Source: CAYLHF01 sp964383365
GTDB taxonomy: Bacteria; Bacteroidota; Rhodothermia; Rhodothermales; UBA10348
DNA length: 64,000 bases
Direction of reading: 5' to 3'
NCBI GenBank assembly: GCA_964383365.1
Contig: CAYLHF010000009.1
Coordinates: 37,856 to 101,855 of the forward strand
The notes below the pieces were generated by a model. It made no database searches, was not told where the DNA came from, and saw only the letters and a program-made list of their open reading frames with translations. Position numbers and translations under genes: made by a program. Below, in pieces: positions 37,864 through 47,419 of the stretch. Every line of letters begins with the position of its first letter. Position 1 is the first letter of the stretch.

Positions 37864-38970
37864 GTGCCGGACTCCAACCAGACCGTACATCATCCCAGAC
37901 GGGTTCTCGTTACCGGCGGCGCTGGTTTCATCGGCTCGAACTTCCTTCACCACATGGTGAGGCATTTCCCTGACGTGCATTTTGTCAATCTGGATCTCCT
38001 CACGTACGCCGGCAACCTTCAGAATCTGACGTCCCTGGAGGAAAGACCCAACTATTCGTTCGTTCGTGGAGATATCGTTGACCTCGACCTGCTTAGCGAA
38101 TTGTTTGCATCTCACCGCTTTACCACAGTCGTTCATTTTGCGGCTGAAAGTCATGTCGATAGATCCATTGCCGATCCCCTTCGATTCGTATCCACCAACA
38201 TTACCGGTACGGCGACACTTCTGAACGTCGCTCAGAAATCGTGGAAAGATGAATCGAATCGGCGTTTTCACCACGTATCAACCGATGAAGTCTTCGGTGC
38301 TCTTGGCCCCGACGGATGCTTTACGGAGTCGACTGCTTACGCTCCCAGATCTCCGTATGCGGCATCCAAAGCAGCCAGTGATCACCTGGTTCGAGCTGCC
38401 GCAGAAACCTATGGTTTTCCTGTTGTTATTTCGAACGCATCCAATAATTATGGCCGATTCCAATTCCCTGAGAAACTCATTCCGCTCGTTATCAGGAACA
38501 CCATGAATCAGTCTCCGATTCCGGTCTACGGAAGGGGAGAAAATGTTCGGGACTGGCTTTTTGTCGAGGATCATTGCACCGCACTCGAGAGGGTCTTGCT
38601 CGACGGGCGAAATGCCAGGACATATCTGATCGGTGGCGGCCATGAAGTCTCCAATATCGATCTGATTCATCGACTGATTGAACGGGTAGATCGGGCGATG
38701 AACCGGCAGCCCGGGACCTCGAAACAACTTATTCGCTATGTATCGGATAGACCGGGACACGATTTCAGGTACGCCCTGGATACGTCACGAATCAGGGAAG
38801 AACTGAACTGGACTCCCAGGTATTCACTCGCGGAGGGGTTGGACCAGACCGTCCAATGGTATATGGACAATCAGGAATGGATGCAACACGTTACGGATGA
38901 GTCCTATCAGTCGTATTATGACACTATGTATGGTGCCAGGTTGGAAAACGATTCTGTTTCCGAATCCTGA
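37864..38970 (+). CDS. rfbB: dTDP-glucose 4,6-dehydratase
   Basis: Makes dTDP-4-keto-6-deoxyglucose for surface sugars. An extended SDR fold: GGAGFIGSNFLHH for NAD, STDEVFGAL with the catalytic Thr-Asp-Glu, and YAPRSPYAASKAASDHL with the Tyr-Lys pair. The ENVRDWLFVEDHCTALERV block is typical of RfbB. The GTG start is preceded by an open frame with no ATG, so the start is fairly secure but lacks a Shine-Dalgarno. It is the first of three dTDP-sugar genes. Confidence 0.95.
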   Translation: MPDSNQTVHHPRRVLVTGGAGFIGSNFLHHMVRHFPDVHFVNLDLLTYAGNLQNLTSLEERPNYSFVRGDIVDLDLLSELFASHRFTTVVHFAAESHVDRSIADPLRFVSTNITGTATLLNVAQKSWKDESNRRFHHVSTDEVFGALGPDGCFTESTAYAPRSPYAASKAASDHLVRAAAETYGFPVVISNASNNYGRFQFPEKLIPLVIRNTMNQSPIPVYGRGENVRDWLFVEDHCTALERVLLDGRNARTYLIGGGHEVSNIDLIHRLIERVDRAMNRQPGTSKQLIRYVSDRPGHDFRYALDTSRIREELNWTPRYSLAEGLDQTVQWYMDNQEWMQHVTDESYQSYYDTMYGARLENDSVSES

Positions 38971-39010
38971 TGTCTGCCACCACCTATTTTCATCAATCTG
39001 AATAGTCCGG

Positions 39011-39766
39011 ATGAAGGGTATTGTACTCGCTGGAGGAACAGGTAGTCGGCTGTTTCCGCTTACCCGTGTAACGAACAAGCATCTCTTGCCCGTTGGACGG
39101 TATCCGATGATTTATCATCCGATCATCCGGCTCAGGCGTTCCGGTATAAACAGGATCGCGATCGTCACCAGCCCTGAACACATGGGCGATGTCGTCAATC
39201 TACTGGGGAGCGGAAAGCGACTCGGCGTCGATCTTACATACCGTGTCCAGGATGAGCCCGGAGGTATTGCCGAAGCGATCGGACTGTGTGAGAATTTTAC
39301 CGGTGTCGACCCGTTCTGCGTGATATTGGGAGACAATATTCTCGAATCCGAAATCCGTCCAGAGAAGGATCGTTTTGAGCATCTGCGCGAAACCGGCACA
39401 TCTGATGCCCATGTCTTGCTTAAAAAAGTACCGGATCCGGAGCGATATGGTGTTCCTCTATTCGAGGATGATCGGATCGTCCGCGTAATAGAAAAGCCTG
39501 CCGATCCGCCGAGTCATTATTCTGTTATCGGCATTTATTTTTTCAGTCAGACCGTGTACGAGATTATTTCGAAGCTGAATCCATCCAATAGAGGAGAATT
39601 GGAAGTGAGTGACGTAATCTCTTCTTATGCTTCGTCGGGGCGCCTCTCTCATGGAATTCTGGACGGATGGTGGGGTGACGCGGGGACGATCGAAGGATGG
39701 CACGAAGCAAATGACCTCGCTCGAAACCTCGTGTACCGTGAATTGGTGCCTGTTAACGCAAACTGA
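39011..39766 (+). CDS. Glucose-1-phosphate thymidylyltransferase-like nucleotidyltransferase (short form)
   Basis: Activates a sugar-1-phosphate with dTTP or another NTP. The GT-A fold begins GIVLAGGTGSRLFPLTRVTNKHLLPVG, followed by VILGDNI and FEDDRIVRVIEKPADPPS. At 251 residues it lacks the C-terminal extension of full RfbA, fitting the shorter nucleotidyltransferase class found in 6-deoxysugar clusters. It follows rfbB by 40 bases. Glucose-1-phosphate and dTTP are the likely substrates by context, not proven. Confidence 0.85.
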   Translation: MKGIVLAGGTGSRLFPLTRVTNKHLLPVGRYPMIYHPIIRLRRSGINRIAIVTSPEHMGDVVNLLGSGKRLGVDLTYRVQDEPGGIAEAIGLCENFTGVDPFCVILGDNILESEIRPEKDRFEHLRETGTSDAHVLLKKVPDPERYGVPLFEDDRIVRVIEKPADPPSHYSVIGIYFFSQTVYEIISKLNPSNRGELEVSDVISSYASSGRLSHGILDGWWGDAGTIEGWHEANDLARNLVYRELVPVNAN

Positions 39767-39775
39767 GGCATACAC

Positions 39776-40249
39776 TTGACCTGGACAGACGGAGTTATTC
39801 CCGATTGTACGATTCGACCGTTCCGTGTTTTTACCGATTCTCGGGGTTGGCTCGCGGAAATTTTCAGGAAAGATGACCTGGAAGATGCTCAGTTTCCTGC
39901 CATGGGCTACATCTCCGTAACCCACGCCGGTGTCACTCGCGGGCCTCACGAACACGCAGCACAGACGGATCTGTTCGCATTCTACTCAGGTACGTTCGAC
40001 CTGTATTTATGGGATGATCGCGAAACGTCGGATTCGTACGGAACGAAGATGCACCTGAGCGTCGGTGAGAATGATCCGATTGTTATCCTGATTCCGCCAG
40101 GAATCGTGCACGCTTACAGAAACAGTGGTACCGTGGATGCCGTGGTCTTGAATCTTCCGAATCGACTATATGCCGGCCGGGATAAACAAGAGCCTGTGGA
40201 CGAGATTCGACACGAGGACAGAAACGACGGAAGATTTTTGCTCGAATGA
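39776..40249 (+). CDS. RmlC-like cupin, sugar epimerase or isomerase
   Basis: A 157-residue double-stranded beta-helix protein related to dTDP-sugar 3,5-epimerase (RmlC) and FdtA-type isomerases. Motifs are FTDSRGWLAEIFR, GVTRGPHEHAAQTDLF (in place of RGLHYQ) and LIPPGIVHAYRN. It starts with TTG, 9 bases after the nucleotidyltransferase stop. The HEH variant of the catalytic block suggests it is not a standard RmlC, so the product sugar is uncertain. RmlD is not present here. Confidence 0.75.
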   Translation: MTWTDGVIPDCTIRPFRVFTDSRGWLAEIFRKDDLEDAQFPAMGYISVTHAGVTRGPHEHAAQTDLFAFYSGTFDLYLWDDRETSDSYGTKMHLSVGENDPIVILIPPGIVHAYRNSGTVDAVVLNLPNRLYAGRDKQEPVDEIRHEDRNDGRFLLE

Positions 40250-40283
40250 ACAAGCGATTTACGTATACCATTCGTGGGGTATT

Positions 40284-40970
40284 GTGAACCTCGTGTTGTT
40301 CGATATCGATGGTACGCTTTTGACCTCTATGGGCACCGGGAGGAGTGCCGTCACGGAGGCATTAAGTGAGGTCTGTGGAAAATCCATCTCTCCGGACGGG
40401 ATAGAGTTCGCCGGGCGAACCGATCCCCAGATTATGGCCGATATGCTGGCGGCAGCCGGTATATCAATAGAAACCCGTGAGACTATCTTTGAGGCGTGCC
40501 TGGAAGCCTACAAGTCGGTGTTGATGCGCCGACTTACACCAGACAGAATCCGTCTCTGCCCGGGTGTTGCGGAGCTCATTCATCATCTGTCCGGTCGCGC
40601 GGATATCGCCCTCGGCCTGTTGACCGGTAATTTGAGAGAAACGGCGTACCTGAAATTACACGCAGCCGGATTGGGCTCCAAGTTCACGGTGGGAGGATTC
40701 GGTAGCGATTCCCCACAACGGCGTGACCTTCCGTCGACGGCCGTTGAACGCGCATCCCAGTTCTTCTCTGCCTCGTTTGGTCCTACAAACACGGTGGTCG
40801 TCGGGGACACTCCGAGCGACATCGATTGTGCCCGGCATTACGGCGCCAGGGTCATAGCCGTAGCTACCGGTACCTATTCAATAGACGAACTGTCCAATCA
40901 CGCCCCGGATTTACTCATCAACGATCTGACAGAACGCGACCGCATTTGTCATTTTATTTCGTCGTCCTGA
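40284..40970 (+). CDS. HAD-superfamily phosphatase, phosphoglycolate phosphatase-like
   Basis: A cytosolic phosphatase with DIDGTLLTS (nucleophile Asp), LLTGNLRETAYLKL (motif II Thr region) and VVVGDTPSDIDCARHYGA (acidic motif IV). The cap domain sits after motif I. I started at the GTG at 40284 (VNLVLFDIDGT, 228 residues); the frame extends upstream through the cupin gene without coding sense. It comes 34 bases after the cupin, so it may belong to the sugar cluster. The substrate is unknown. It converges with the NSS gene with no visible terminator. Confidence 0.85.
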   Translation: MNLVLFDIDGTLLTSMGTGRSAVTEALSEVCGKSISPDGIEFAGRTDPQIMADMLAAAGISIETRETIFEACLEAYKSVLMRRLTPDRIRLCPGVAELIHHLSGRADIALGLLTGNLRETAYLKLHAAGLGSKFTVGGFGSDSPQRRDLPSTAVERASQFFSASFGPTNTVVVGDTPSDIDCARHYGARVIAVATGTYSIDELSNHAPDLLINDLTERDRICHFISSS

Positions 40971-40976
40971 GAGCGG

Positions 40977-42485
40977 TTAATCGTCCGAGAAGAGAGATGA
41001 CCTCAATGTCATCCGCCGAACAAACCACTTATTCAGGATGGCAAAGAGCCCCATGAACAGCGCCCATTGCACGAGACACGTCATGAGACTGTACGGTTCC
41101 GTCGGGTCGTACCAGGTATCGGGCGCATAAACTGTGGCAGACAGAGAGAGCCACCAGACAAGCAAGACACCGGCTTCAAGAGGCACGAGATAGCCGATCA
41201 AAATCTCCCACGCCCGTCCAGCCCGCCAGTCGCCGGGTACCGCATCCACAACCTCCGATCTAAACCGGGCGACACCGTATCGAAGAACAGAGAATGCGAT
41301 CAGTGCACCGGAAATCATCAGGGCGATGCCCCACACAAAGTCTTGGTTCCCCAGGATCGTCAGATTGACAGCCGATGGAACTCCGAGCGTGAAACCGGCA
41401 CCGGCAACACACGCAACGGCCGTCTTTCGGCTCAATCCCAGATCGACCAGAATCCGGGATGTCAGTTCGATCATCGAAATCAGTGAACTGAATGCCGCGA
41501 ATGACAGCCCGAGGAAGAACAGCGACGCCAGGAGCGTTCCAAACTGCATTTTAGCGAAGAGTTGAGGCATCCAGACAAACGTCAGTCCTGTGGCTGCCGG
41601 TCCGGACGATTTCATCACCTCGAGAATTTCAGGGCGTCCCATCTCCTGCCCCAACGTCGCAAATACGGTACCGAAGATTACCATTGCAGCCATCAGAGAC
41701 ACCGTATTATTCCCAATCCCCGTGATGAAGGAATTCTTGACAACGCCATGTTTTGCCTGCATGTAGGCACCGTACGTCAAAATCAGCCCCCATCCGGCGC
41801 CGGTGTCCCAGGCATTTTGCGTGAGTGCTTCCAACCAGATTCTCGGATGTGAGAGCGTGGCCCAGTCAGGGGTGAAAAGAAATCGAATGCCAGCACCCGA
41901 TCCATCCAGTGTAACGGCGCGGATTACTGATATCACGACGATGACGAATAGGGTCGGTATCAGAATCTTGTTTACCCGTTCAATTGATCGAACACCTCGA
42001 AGGACAACCAGGCCACCAACTCCGATTGCCAGAAAATGGAAGAAAACGGGTCCGTACCCTGCCTGAAAGCCGTTCCAAATGGCCATCGACGATTCCGTAC
42101 TGACAGGTAGCGGATTGATTACCATCTGAGAAAAATAATAGACGCACCACCCGGCAACGACGGAGTAGTAAAACATGATGGCCGTGGCGACAAATCCAAT
42201 GAATGCACCCATCCAGGCGAATCTTTTGCCTGCGATCTTGGCGATGGTTCCAATCACACCCATCTTTCCTTTACGACCCAGTGCGTACTCGGCGATAATG
42301 AGCGGTATCGACCAGGCCAGGAGGAAGACCAGCCAGGCAAAAAGGAACGCACCAGCACCTTCATCGCCTGCATTCTGAGCCGCAATACGCGGAAATCTCC
42401 AGATATTTCCTGTCCCGACGGCGATTCCCAAAACACTCAGGATCAGTCCCCATCGGCTTGAGAATTGTTGTTTGGACTCTGACAT
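40977..42485 (-). CDS. Sodium-dependent transporter, NSS (SNF) family
   Basis: An inner-membrane symporter of about 12 helices and 502 residues. The N-terminus RWGLILSVLGIAVGTGNIWRFPRIAAQNAG is diagnostic of the LeuT-like NSS group. Conserved membrane segments are MFYYSVVAGWCVYYF, QNAWDTGAGWGLILTYGAYM and SLFFLGLSFAAFSSLISM. Substrates in bacteria are mostly hydrophobic amino acids; none can be read from sequence. It is on the same strand as, and downstream of, penicillin acylase and ParA. Confidence 0.95.
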   Translation of the reverse strand: MSESKQQFSSRWGLILSVLGIAVGTGNIWRFPRIAAQNAGDEGAGAFLFAWLVFLLAWSIPLIIAEYALGRKGKMGVIGTIAKIAGKRFAWMGAFIGFVATAIMFYYSVVAGWCVYYFSQMVINPLPVSTESSMAIWNGFQAGYGPVFFHFLAIGVGGLVVLRGVRSIERVNKILIPTLFVIVVISVIRAVTLDGSGAGIRFLFTPDWATLSHPRIWLEALTQNAWDTGAGWGLILTYGAYMQAKHGVVKNSFITGIGNNTVSLMAAMVIFGTVFATLGQEMGRPEILEVMKSSGPAATGLTFVWMPQLFAKMQFGTLLASLFFLGLSFAAFSSLISMIELTSRILVDLGLSRKTAVACVAGAGFTLGVPSAVNLTILGNQDFVWGIALMISGALIAFSVLRYGVARFRSEVVDAVPGDWRAGRAWEILIGYLVPLEAGVLLVWWLSLSATVYAPDTWYDPTEPYSLMTCLVQWALFMGLFAILNKWFVRRMTLRSSLFSDD

Positions 42486-42518
42486 AGCGGCTTGCTCTGG
42501 TCTGGTTCTGGTATACTT

Positions 42519-44987
42519 CTATCGAACAGAAAAACGGAGATCACTTCGCCGTGAATCAGCTGGAATATCATCGGACGAATCCACATTCAAGAGTCGGTAG
42601 TAATCAAAATTCAGATAGGACCGCATCTGATAATCATACCTGGTCGAGAACGGATTCCCACTTTGACCTCCCGGGTACACACCGAACGCTGTTGCAGGTA
42701 TGGTTGAAAAATCGACGACGACCCTCCACGAAGCACTCCCGGTAGTTGTCAGGGCGTCACCTGGAGACAACGTCTGTCTAAATCCCGGAAACGGAAATGG
42801 ACCCCGCCAGAGTGCCTTTAACGCCGGTGATCTGGTAATATGCTTGACCACGAGTTGATGCCGACGGCCCCATAGCAACGTCTCTGGAGACGTCTCATAT
42901 TCCTGTATAAACGAATCCGCTACCCGTTCGAGGGCCTGTCTCAAGATGTCAGGTGCGCGCTCGATGGGATCCGTGTCGGTACGATCAAACCATTCAGAAT
43001 CCGGATCATTCAGTATCAGGGAAAGCGTTCGCGTATCCGTAGGCCGGGCGAGTCGGAATACGTCCTCGTCCCACGTGAGCTCGTTGAGTTCTTCAATAAA
43101 AGCATGAAGCAACGTCGGGGCTACTCGATCGATCGATGTTTCCCCATCCCAGGACTCTATGACCCCTCTTAGCCGATCGGCATCATCCGACAGGCCATCA
43201 ACTTCGCGGATAACCGGAATAAAAAGGTCCGCCTGCACGGCATGTATGTCGGCCTGATACGACTTCAGGTCATCTACCGTATGCGTCTCTTTGCTCTTCA
43301 GCAGAGAATCAATGCGTATCGATCGATAGGCATCTCTCCAATCCCATCCAAGATAGTAGGGATAGGTCCGGTCGGTTGGTTGCTGATTTGTTGAGGTGAG
43401 ATAGCCTCTCTCGGGATTGGCAACAGCCGGTAATTCATCGAACGCGACGCGCCCAATCCAGTCCGAATCAGAATTCGTACCGTCCAGGATGTCCTCTCCC
43501 GTTCTGTCGTTTTTTCGACGCGGCAGGTACCCCGTGGATCGTATGGCAATCGTCCCATCGCGATCGGCGAACAGGATATTTTGCATCGGAGCGTCCCATA
43601 ATCGAGTCGCTGTTTCGAATCCTGAATGGTTTCTGGCATGACCCATCTCCCAAATGGCCTGCAGCGTGCGAACAGAATCGTGGGCCACCCACCGCGTTGC
43701 GACGGCTCCCTGATCATCGAACGTGACGGGGCCAAAACGCGAATAGTACCGCTGTTCGACAAGTGGTTCGTGCCCGGCAACACGCAACGTATCCGATTGT
43801 ATATCAAATGGAAGGTATTCGTTATCTACCGCATAGGAGGTCCGGGTGGTATCCGTCTGAAGAGCATAAAAATCGATCTGATCAGATCCGGTATTTGTAA
43901 ATGCCCAGGCCGTCGTTGGCGTAATTCCTTCGACGATGACCGGTGCTCCCGGAATCGTGACGCCGTAGACATTCATTTCCGGCGTGACCAGGTGGGCCTC
44001 ATACCAGATTGCAGGAAGAGAAAGATTGAGGTGCATATCACCCGAAAGAATCGGATATCCCGTGGTCGAGTGGCTGCCATCCACCGCCCAGTTATTCGAC
44101 CCTTTCCCGAAAACGAATCCTTCGGCAATGGAGCCTCTTCTGGAGGTAATATCAACTTGCCTACGCTGCGCCAACGGAGCAGGTGAAAGAGCAGCGGAGT
44201 GGTCAACCGGGGTAGAAAGATCCTCGTTGGAATCGAAACGTGAGACTGACCACGAATTTTCTTCCGTAGGAATAACCGGTCTGAAATACGAAGCATACCG
44301 CGGAAAAAGACCGTCAAACTCCGTTCGGCCCATTTCGTCAATCATCTTGGAAAAGGCCCGATCTCTTCCTCTATAGGTCAAATCGAACGTCATATACTGA
44401 AGAACGAGAAGTGCATCAGCGGCCGACATATGAGACGGCGCATAATTCAATAGCCGAAATTCAAGGGGGTAGTCCTCCTTACTGAGACCATCAATCCACG
44501 CATTTACCCCTTCTCGGTACCAATCAATAATCTTTAGTTGGATGGAGTCACTCTCTTTTAGCCACTCGAGTTGTCTTCGAATCGCCCAGGCCATCCCCGT
44601 ATCACGAAAAAAGCGATCGGTTTCGACGGCATCGATTCCCATCACCTCCGCAAGTCTACCGGATGCGGCTCTGGGAATGAAATCAAGTTCGAAGAGACGA
44701 TCCTGGGCAACGGCATATCCGAGCGCCCGGGTGGCATCACGATCATTTTCAGCAAAAATATGAGGGACGCCGCGCTCGTCTCGTATCAGTCGAACGGGAG
44801 CCTCCATCGCTGAAATGGCAGGAGTGGCCGAGCCATAATCTTCGGCTCTGACGGCGGTTCTATACAGCCCGTTGACGGGATCAAGCAGTACACCGAGAGA
44901 GAAGGCTCCTCCGATCGGATAATACAGCCCCCCTGTGAGTCCAACTATCAGTAGTACACCGGCGAATGACCGAAGTGATTTCTTCAT
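42519..44987 (-). CDS. Penicillin acylase family amidase
   Basis: An Ntn-hydrolase of 822 residues with an N-terminal signal/anchor (SFAGVLLIVGLTGGLYYPIG). The alpha chain has IRDERGVPHIFAENDRDATRALGYAVAQDRLFELD. Autocleavage is expected before Ser in GKGSNNWAVDG, leaving Ser as N-terminal nucleophile of the beta chain. AFTNTGSDQIDFYAL and later Asn/Arg blocks complete the fold. Bacteroidota often have several such enzymes; substrates may be N-acyl homoserine lactones or peptides. Its ATG overlaps the ParA stop by 4 bases. Confidence 0.92.
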   Translation of the reverse strand: MKKSLRSFAGVLLIVGLTGGLYYPIGGAFSLGVLLDPVNGLYRTAVRAEDYGSATPAISAMEAPVRLIRDERGVPHIFAENDRDATRALGYAVAQDRLFELDFIPRAASGRLAEVMGIDAVETDRFFRDTGMAWAIRRQLEWLKESDSIQLKIIDWYREGVNAWIDGLSKEDYPLEFRLLNYAPSHMSAADALLVLQYMTFDLTYRGRDRAFSKMIDEMGRTEFDGLFPRYASYFRPVIPTEENSWSVSRFDSNEDLSTPVDHSAALSPAPLAQRRQVDITSRRGSIAEGFVFGKGSNNWAVDGSHSTTGYPILSGDMHLNLSLPAIWYEAHLVTPEMNVYGVTIPGAPVIVEGITPTTAWAFTNTGSDQIDFYALQTDTTRTSYAVDNEYLPFDIQSDTLRVAGHEPLVEQRYYSRFGPVTFDDQGAVATRWVAHDSVRTLQAIWEMGHARNHSGFETATRLWDAPMQNILFADRDGTIAIRSTGYLPRRKNDRTGEDILDGTNSDSDWIGRVAFDELPAVANPERGYLTSTNQQPTDRTYPYYLGWDWRDAYRSIRIDSLLKSKETHTVDDLKSYQADIHAVQADLFIPVIREVDGLSDDADRLRGVIESWDGETSIDRVAPTLLHAFIEELNELTWDEDVFRLARPTDTRTLSLILNDPDSEWFDRTDTDPIERAPDILRQALERVADSFIQEYETSPETLLWGRRHQLVVKHITRSPALKALWRGPFPFPGFRQTLSPGDALTTTGSASWRVVVDFSTIPATAFGVYPGGQSGNPFSTRYDYQMRSYLNFDYYRLLNVDSSDDIPADSRRSDLRFSVR

Positions 44988-45820
44988 GATGACAACGCGG
45001 CATCGAGGGATTCTACAGGAGTACGATCTGGCCGTTGGAGTCTAGACTCGGGCGAATATGCTGGCGAGTTGAAATAGCCGAGGAGTTCATCCGTCGCATT
45101 GGCATAGTCTATCGAGCCCCGGGCCTGTGGACTGGTTTCGAATACGGTCCGTCCATCCTGCTTGGTCACCGATAAGGAAGTAGACGTCCGGATGATACTC
45201 GACAGTACACTGTCTTTATACTTGTCGCGCATATACCGTCGATACATGAAGTGGTTACGTTTACGGGCATCGACCATCGTGAACAGAAAACGAGCCTTAT
45301 TCAGACCGGGATTGAGCTTCTTCCTCACGACCAGAGCCGTCTGAAACGATTGTTCGGCACCCACAACGGGTTGATACTCCGGTAAAACAGGAATGAGAAC
45401 GTGCTGACTGGCTACCAGGGCGTTGAGACTGTACACGGTCACCGCAGCCGCCGTATCTATGAGGATGATGTCGTAGTCGTCGCGACTCTTGCTCGTATAC
45501 TCCCTCAACCAGAGTACGTCAGATGGTTTATTCAATTTTCTCAATGCCGTCGAAAGTGCCGGCGACGAAGGCAGCAGGTCAAACGAGGACAGCGGGATTA
45601 TCGGTACGGAATCAAGATCCGTTTCAGAATTAAATAGCACGAGAGCACTTTTCTCTGGAACCGGTTCGGAGACACCCATCATGCGCGTCAGAAACCCCTG
45701 AGGATCCAGGTCGACGACCAGCACACGCATACCGCTCAACCCCAAAGCGGCTGCGAGATTCATCGTAGACGTTGTCTTTCCTGTGCCCCCTTTGTGGTTG
45801 CAGATACTTAAAGTAATCAT
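44984..45820 (-). CDS. ParA family ATPase (orphan)
   Basis: A deviant Walker ATPase with NHKGGTGKTTSTMNLA, VDLDPQG and DIILIDTAAA, typical of ParA/Soj proteins that move DNA or protein cargo. No ParB-like partner is adjacent. The start ATG at 45820 gives 278 residues; an upstream extension overlaps the promoter region. It is divergent from maf. A candidate promoter and an inverted repeat sit just upstream. The last 60 residues are non-conserved, rich in Ser and Pro. Possible roles are chromosome partition or polar positioning; no direct evidence. Confidence 0.9.
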   Translation of the reverse strand: MITLSICNHKGGTGKTTSTMNLAAALGLSGMRVLVVDLDPQGFLTRMMGVSEPVPEKSALVLFNSETDLDSVPIIPLSSFDLLPSSPALSTALRKLNKPSDVLWLREYTSKSRDDYDIILIDTAAAVTVYSLNALVASQHVLIPVLPEYQPVVGAEQSFQTALVVRKKLNPGLNKARFLFTMVDARKRNHFMYRRYMRDKYKDSVLSSIIRTSTSLSVTKQDGRTVFETSPQARGSIDYANATDELLGYFNSPAYSPESRLQRPDRTPVESLDAALSS

Positions 45821-45851
45821 GCGGTGGTGCCGCCTCTTTTGCGTTGGTACG

Positions 45852-45885
45852 CGAAAGTAGCCCGTTGTTGTAGATAAATACAACA
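45852..45885 (-). promoter_or_regulatory. Candidate parA promoter with overlapping inverted repeat
   Basis: On the reverse strand TTG (45881-45883), 21 bases, then TACTTTCG (45852-45859), a fair match to TTG/TAnnTTTG. A 7-bp inverted repeat, TGTTGTA and TACAACA around GATAAA (45866-45885), covers the upstream box and spacer. The overlap is what an operator would look like, perhaps for autoregulation by ParA; this is inference. Confidence 0.4.
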
Positions 45886-45986
45886 GAAGGCAGTGATTGA
45901 AGTGTCCACCAATTTTCCGCTTAACGGTCGTAACTTGGGCCTTTGAAAACCTTCACTCGCGATTTTCAGCCACGTTGTAAGCAACT

Positions 45987-46598
45987 GTGTCAGTTACTGT
46001 GTCTACACCTTCCCGTCTCATTCTCGCATCCTCATCACCACGAAGACATCACCTCCTGTCGTTGCTGGGACATCCCTTTGAGATCCTCAGTACGGACCTC
46101 CATGAAGAACGACTGCACGGTGAACTACCCGGAGTTATGGTCATTCGTCTGGCGCTTGCGAAGGCAGCAATAATCGCGGAATCAAACACTGATGCACTCG
46201 TCATCGGTGCTGACACGGCGGTTGTAGTTGACGAAGATATTCTCGGGAAGCCAAATACCAGAGATGAGGCGTATGCGATGCTGAGCCGGCTGAGTGGCCG
46301 AAGCCACGACGTAGTTACGGGAATGGGGCTCATCTGGCAGGAAGCGGATAAAATTGTCTCACACGTGGAGCGAACACGTGTTCAATTCGGGCGCCTTACG
46401 TCGGACGAGATAGACGCATACATCGAGACGGGATCGTCATTCGACAAGGCAGGTGCATACGGAATTCAGGATGATAAAGGATGCCTGTTCATTGAACGTA
46501 TTTCTGGTGACTACAACAACGTGATGGGCCTTCCTCTTTTCCGCTTGAATCACTTACTGGAACAATACGGCTACCGGAATAGTCTTGGGCGACCCTGA
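45987..46598 (+). CDS. maf: Maf family nucleotide pyrophosphatase
   Basis: Hydrolyses dTTP/UTP-type nucleotides and affects septum formation when overproduced. Family motifs are RLILASSSPRRHHLLSLLG, VIGADTAVVVDEDILGKP and SFDKAGAYGIQDDKG. The length of 203 is standard. The start is GTG at 45987; another GTG four codons on is possible. It faces away from parA and overlaps or abuts the next gene. Confidence 0.95.
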   Translation: MSVTVSTPSRLILASSSPRRHHLLSLLGHPFEILSTDLHEERLHGELPGVMVIRLALAKAAIIAESNTDALVIGADTAVVVDEDILGKPNTRDEAYAMLSRLSGRSHDVVTGMGLIWQEADKIVSHVERTRVQFGRLTSDEIDAYIETGSSFDKAGAYGIQDDKGCLFIERISGDYNNVMGLPLFRLNHLLEQYGYRNSLGRP

Positions 46599-46623
46599 CG
46601 CCGATCCTCCATCCGCTTTGTTC

Positions 46624-47373
46624 GTGGCTACATCTCTTACATCTATACGAATCGCGCTCATCCAGGCGAGAAGTTCCGCCGATATGATCCTGCAGGAACA
46701 GGAGTGTTTTCTGGAGCGCCTGCGGCTGGAGCACGATCAACTTCTCGGAATTGATATCACGGCGTCCAGTGTCAACGAATCCATTTTTTCTGATATCGAC
46801 GCCATGTTTATCGGCGGTGCGGGCGAGTATTCTGCCATCGACGATTATCCCTGGATAGACGATGCAATGACACTCGTCCGGCAGGCAGCAGATCGCTCGT
46901 TCCCCCTGTTTGGTTCATGTTGGGGACACCAGATTATCGCACGTGCGCTCGGCGGAACGGTCGTGTATGATCCGGATCGAAGCGAAATGGGCTGTCATTC
47001 GGTCGAACTCACGCAGGCCGGAGTGCGCGATCGATTGTTTCGGGATTTCCCGACGACGTTTCTTGCAAACATGGGCCATCACGATCGCGTCTCACAGCTT
47101 CCCGTAGATGCAATCGAACTGGCTCGCAATGAATCTCAACCATTCCAGTCATTCCGCATCAGTGGAAAACCGATCTATGGAACCCAGTTTCATAGCGAGT
47201 TGGATGCCCATAGGGAACGCGAACGACTCATTCGCTATCGACAGTTTTATCTTGATGCGCTCCCGGATGAAGATGAGTTTCGCTCCGTAATGACAAATCT
47301 TGCCGAAACGACCGAGGTAGATCACCTCATGCACGATTTCCTGTCCAAATACGTCCTGCGCTCCAACACCTGA
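46624..47373 (+). CDS. Class I glutamine amidotransferase-like protein (GMP synthase-like)
   Basis: Resembles the GuaA amidotransferase domain. The cysteine is in FGSCWGHQIIARALGG and the His-Glu pair in YGTQFHSELD. The rest (SVELTQAGVRDRLFRDFPTTFLANMGHHDR) fits the stand-alone GATase_1 class. Start is uncertain: GTG at 46624 used here, TTG at 46618 or 46585 alternatives, the latter overlapping maf. At about 249 residues it has no synthetase domain. The acceptor substrate is unknown. It may be coexpressed with maf. Confidence 0.82.
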   Translation: MATSLTSIRIALIQARSSADMILQEQECFLERLRLEHDQLLGIDITASSVNESIFSDIDAMFIGGAGEYSAIDDYPWIDDAMTLVRQAADRSFPLFGSCWGHQIIARALGGTVVYDPDRSEMGCHSVELTQAGVRDRLFRDFPTTFLANMGHHDRVSQLPVDAIELARNESQPFQSFRISGKPIYGTQFHSELDAHRERERLIRYRQFYLDALPDEDEFRSVMTNLAETTEVDHLMHDFLSKYVLRSNT

Positions 47374-47419
47374 GTCGTAACAGTATCCCGTCGGCGAAAT
47401 CGTATCGGGATTGCCAGTA

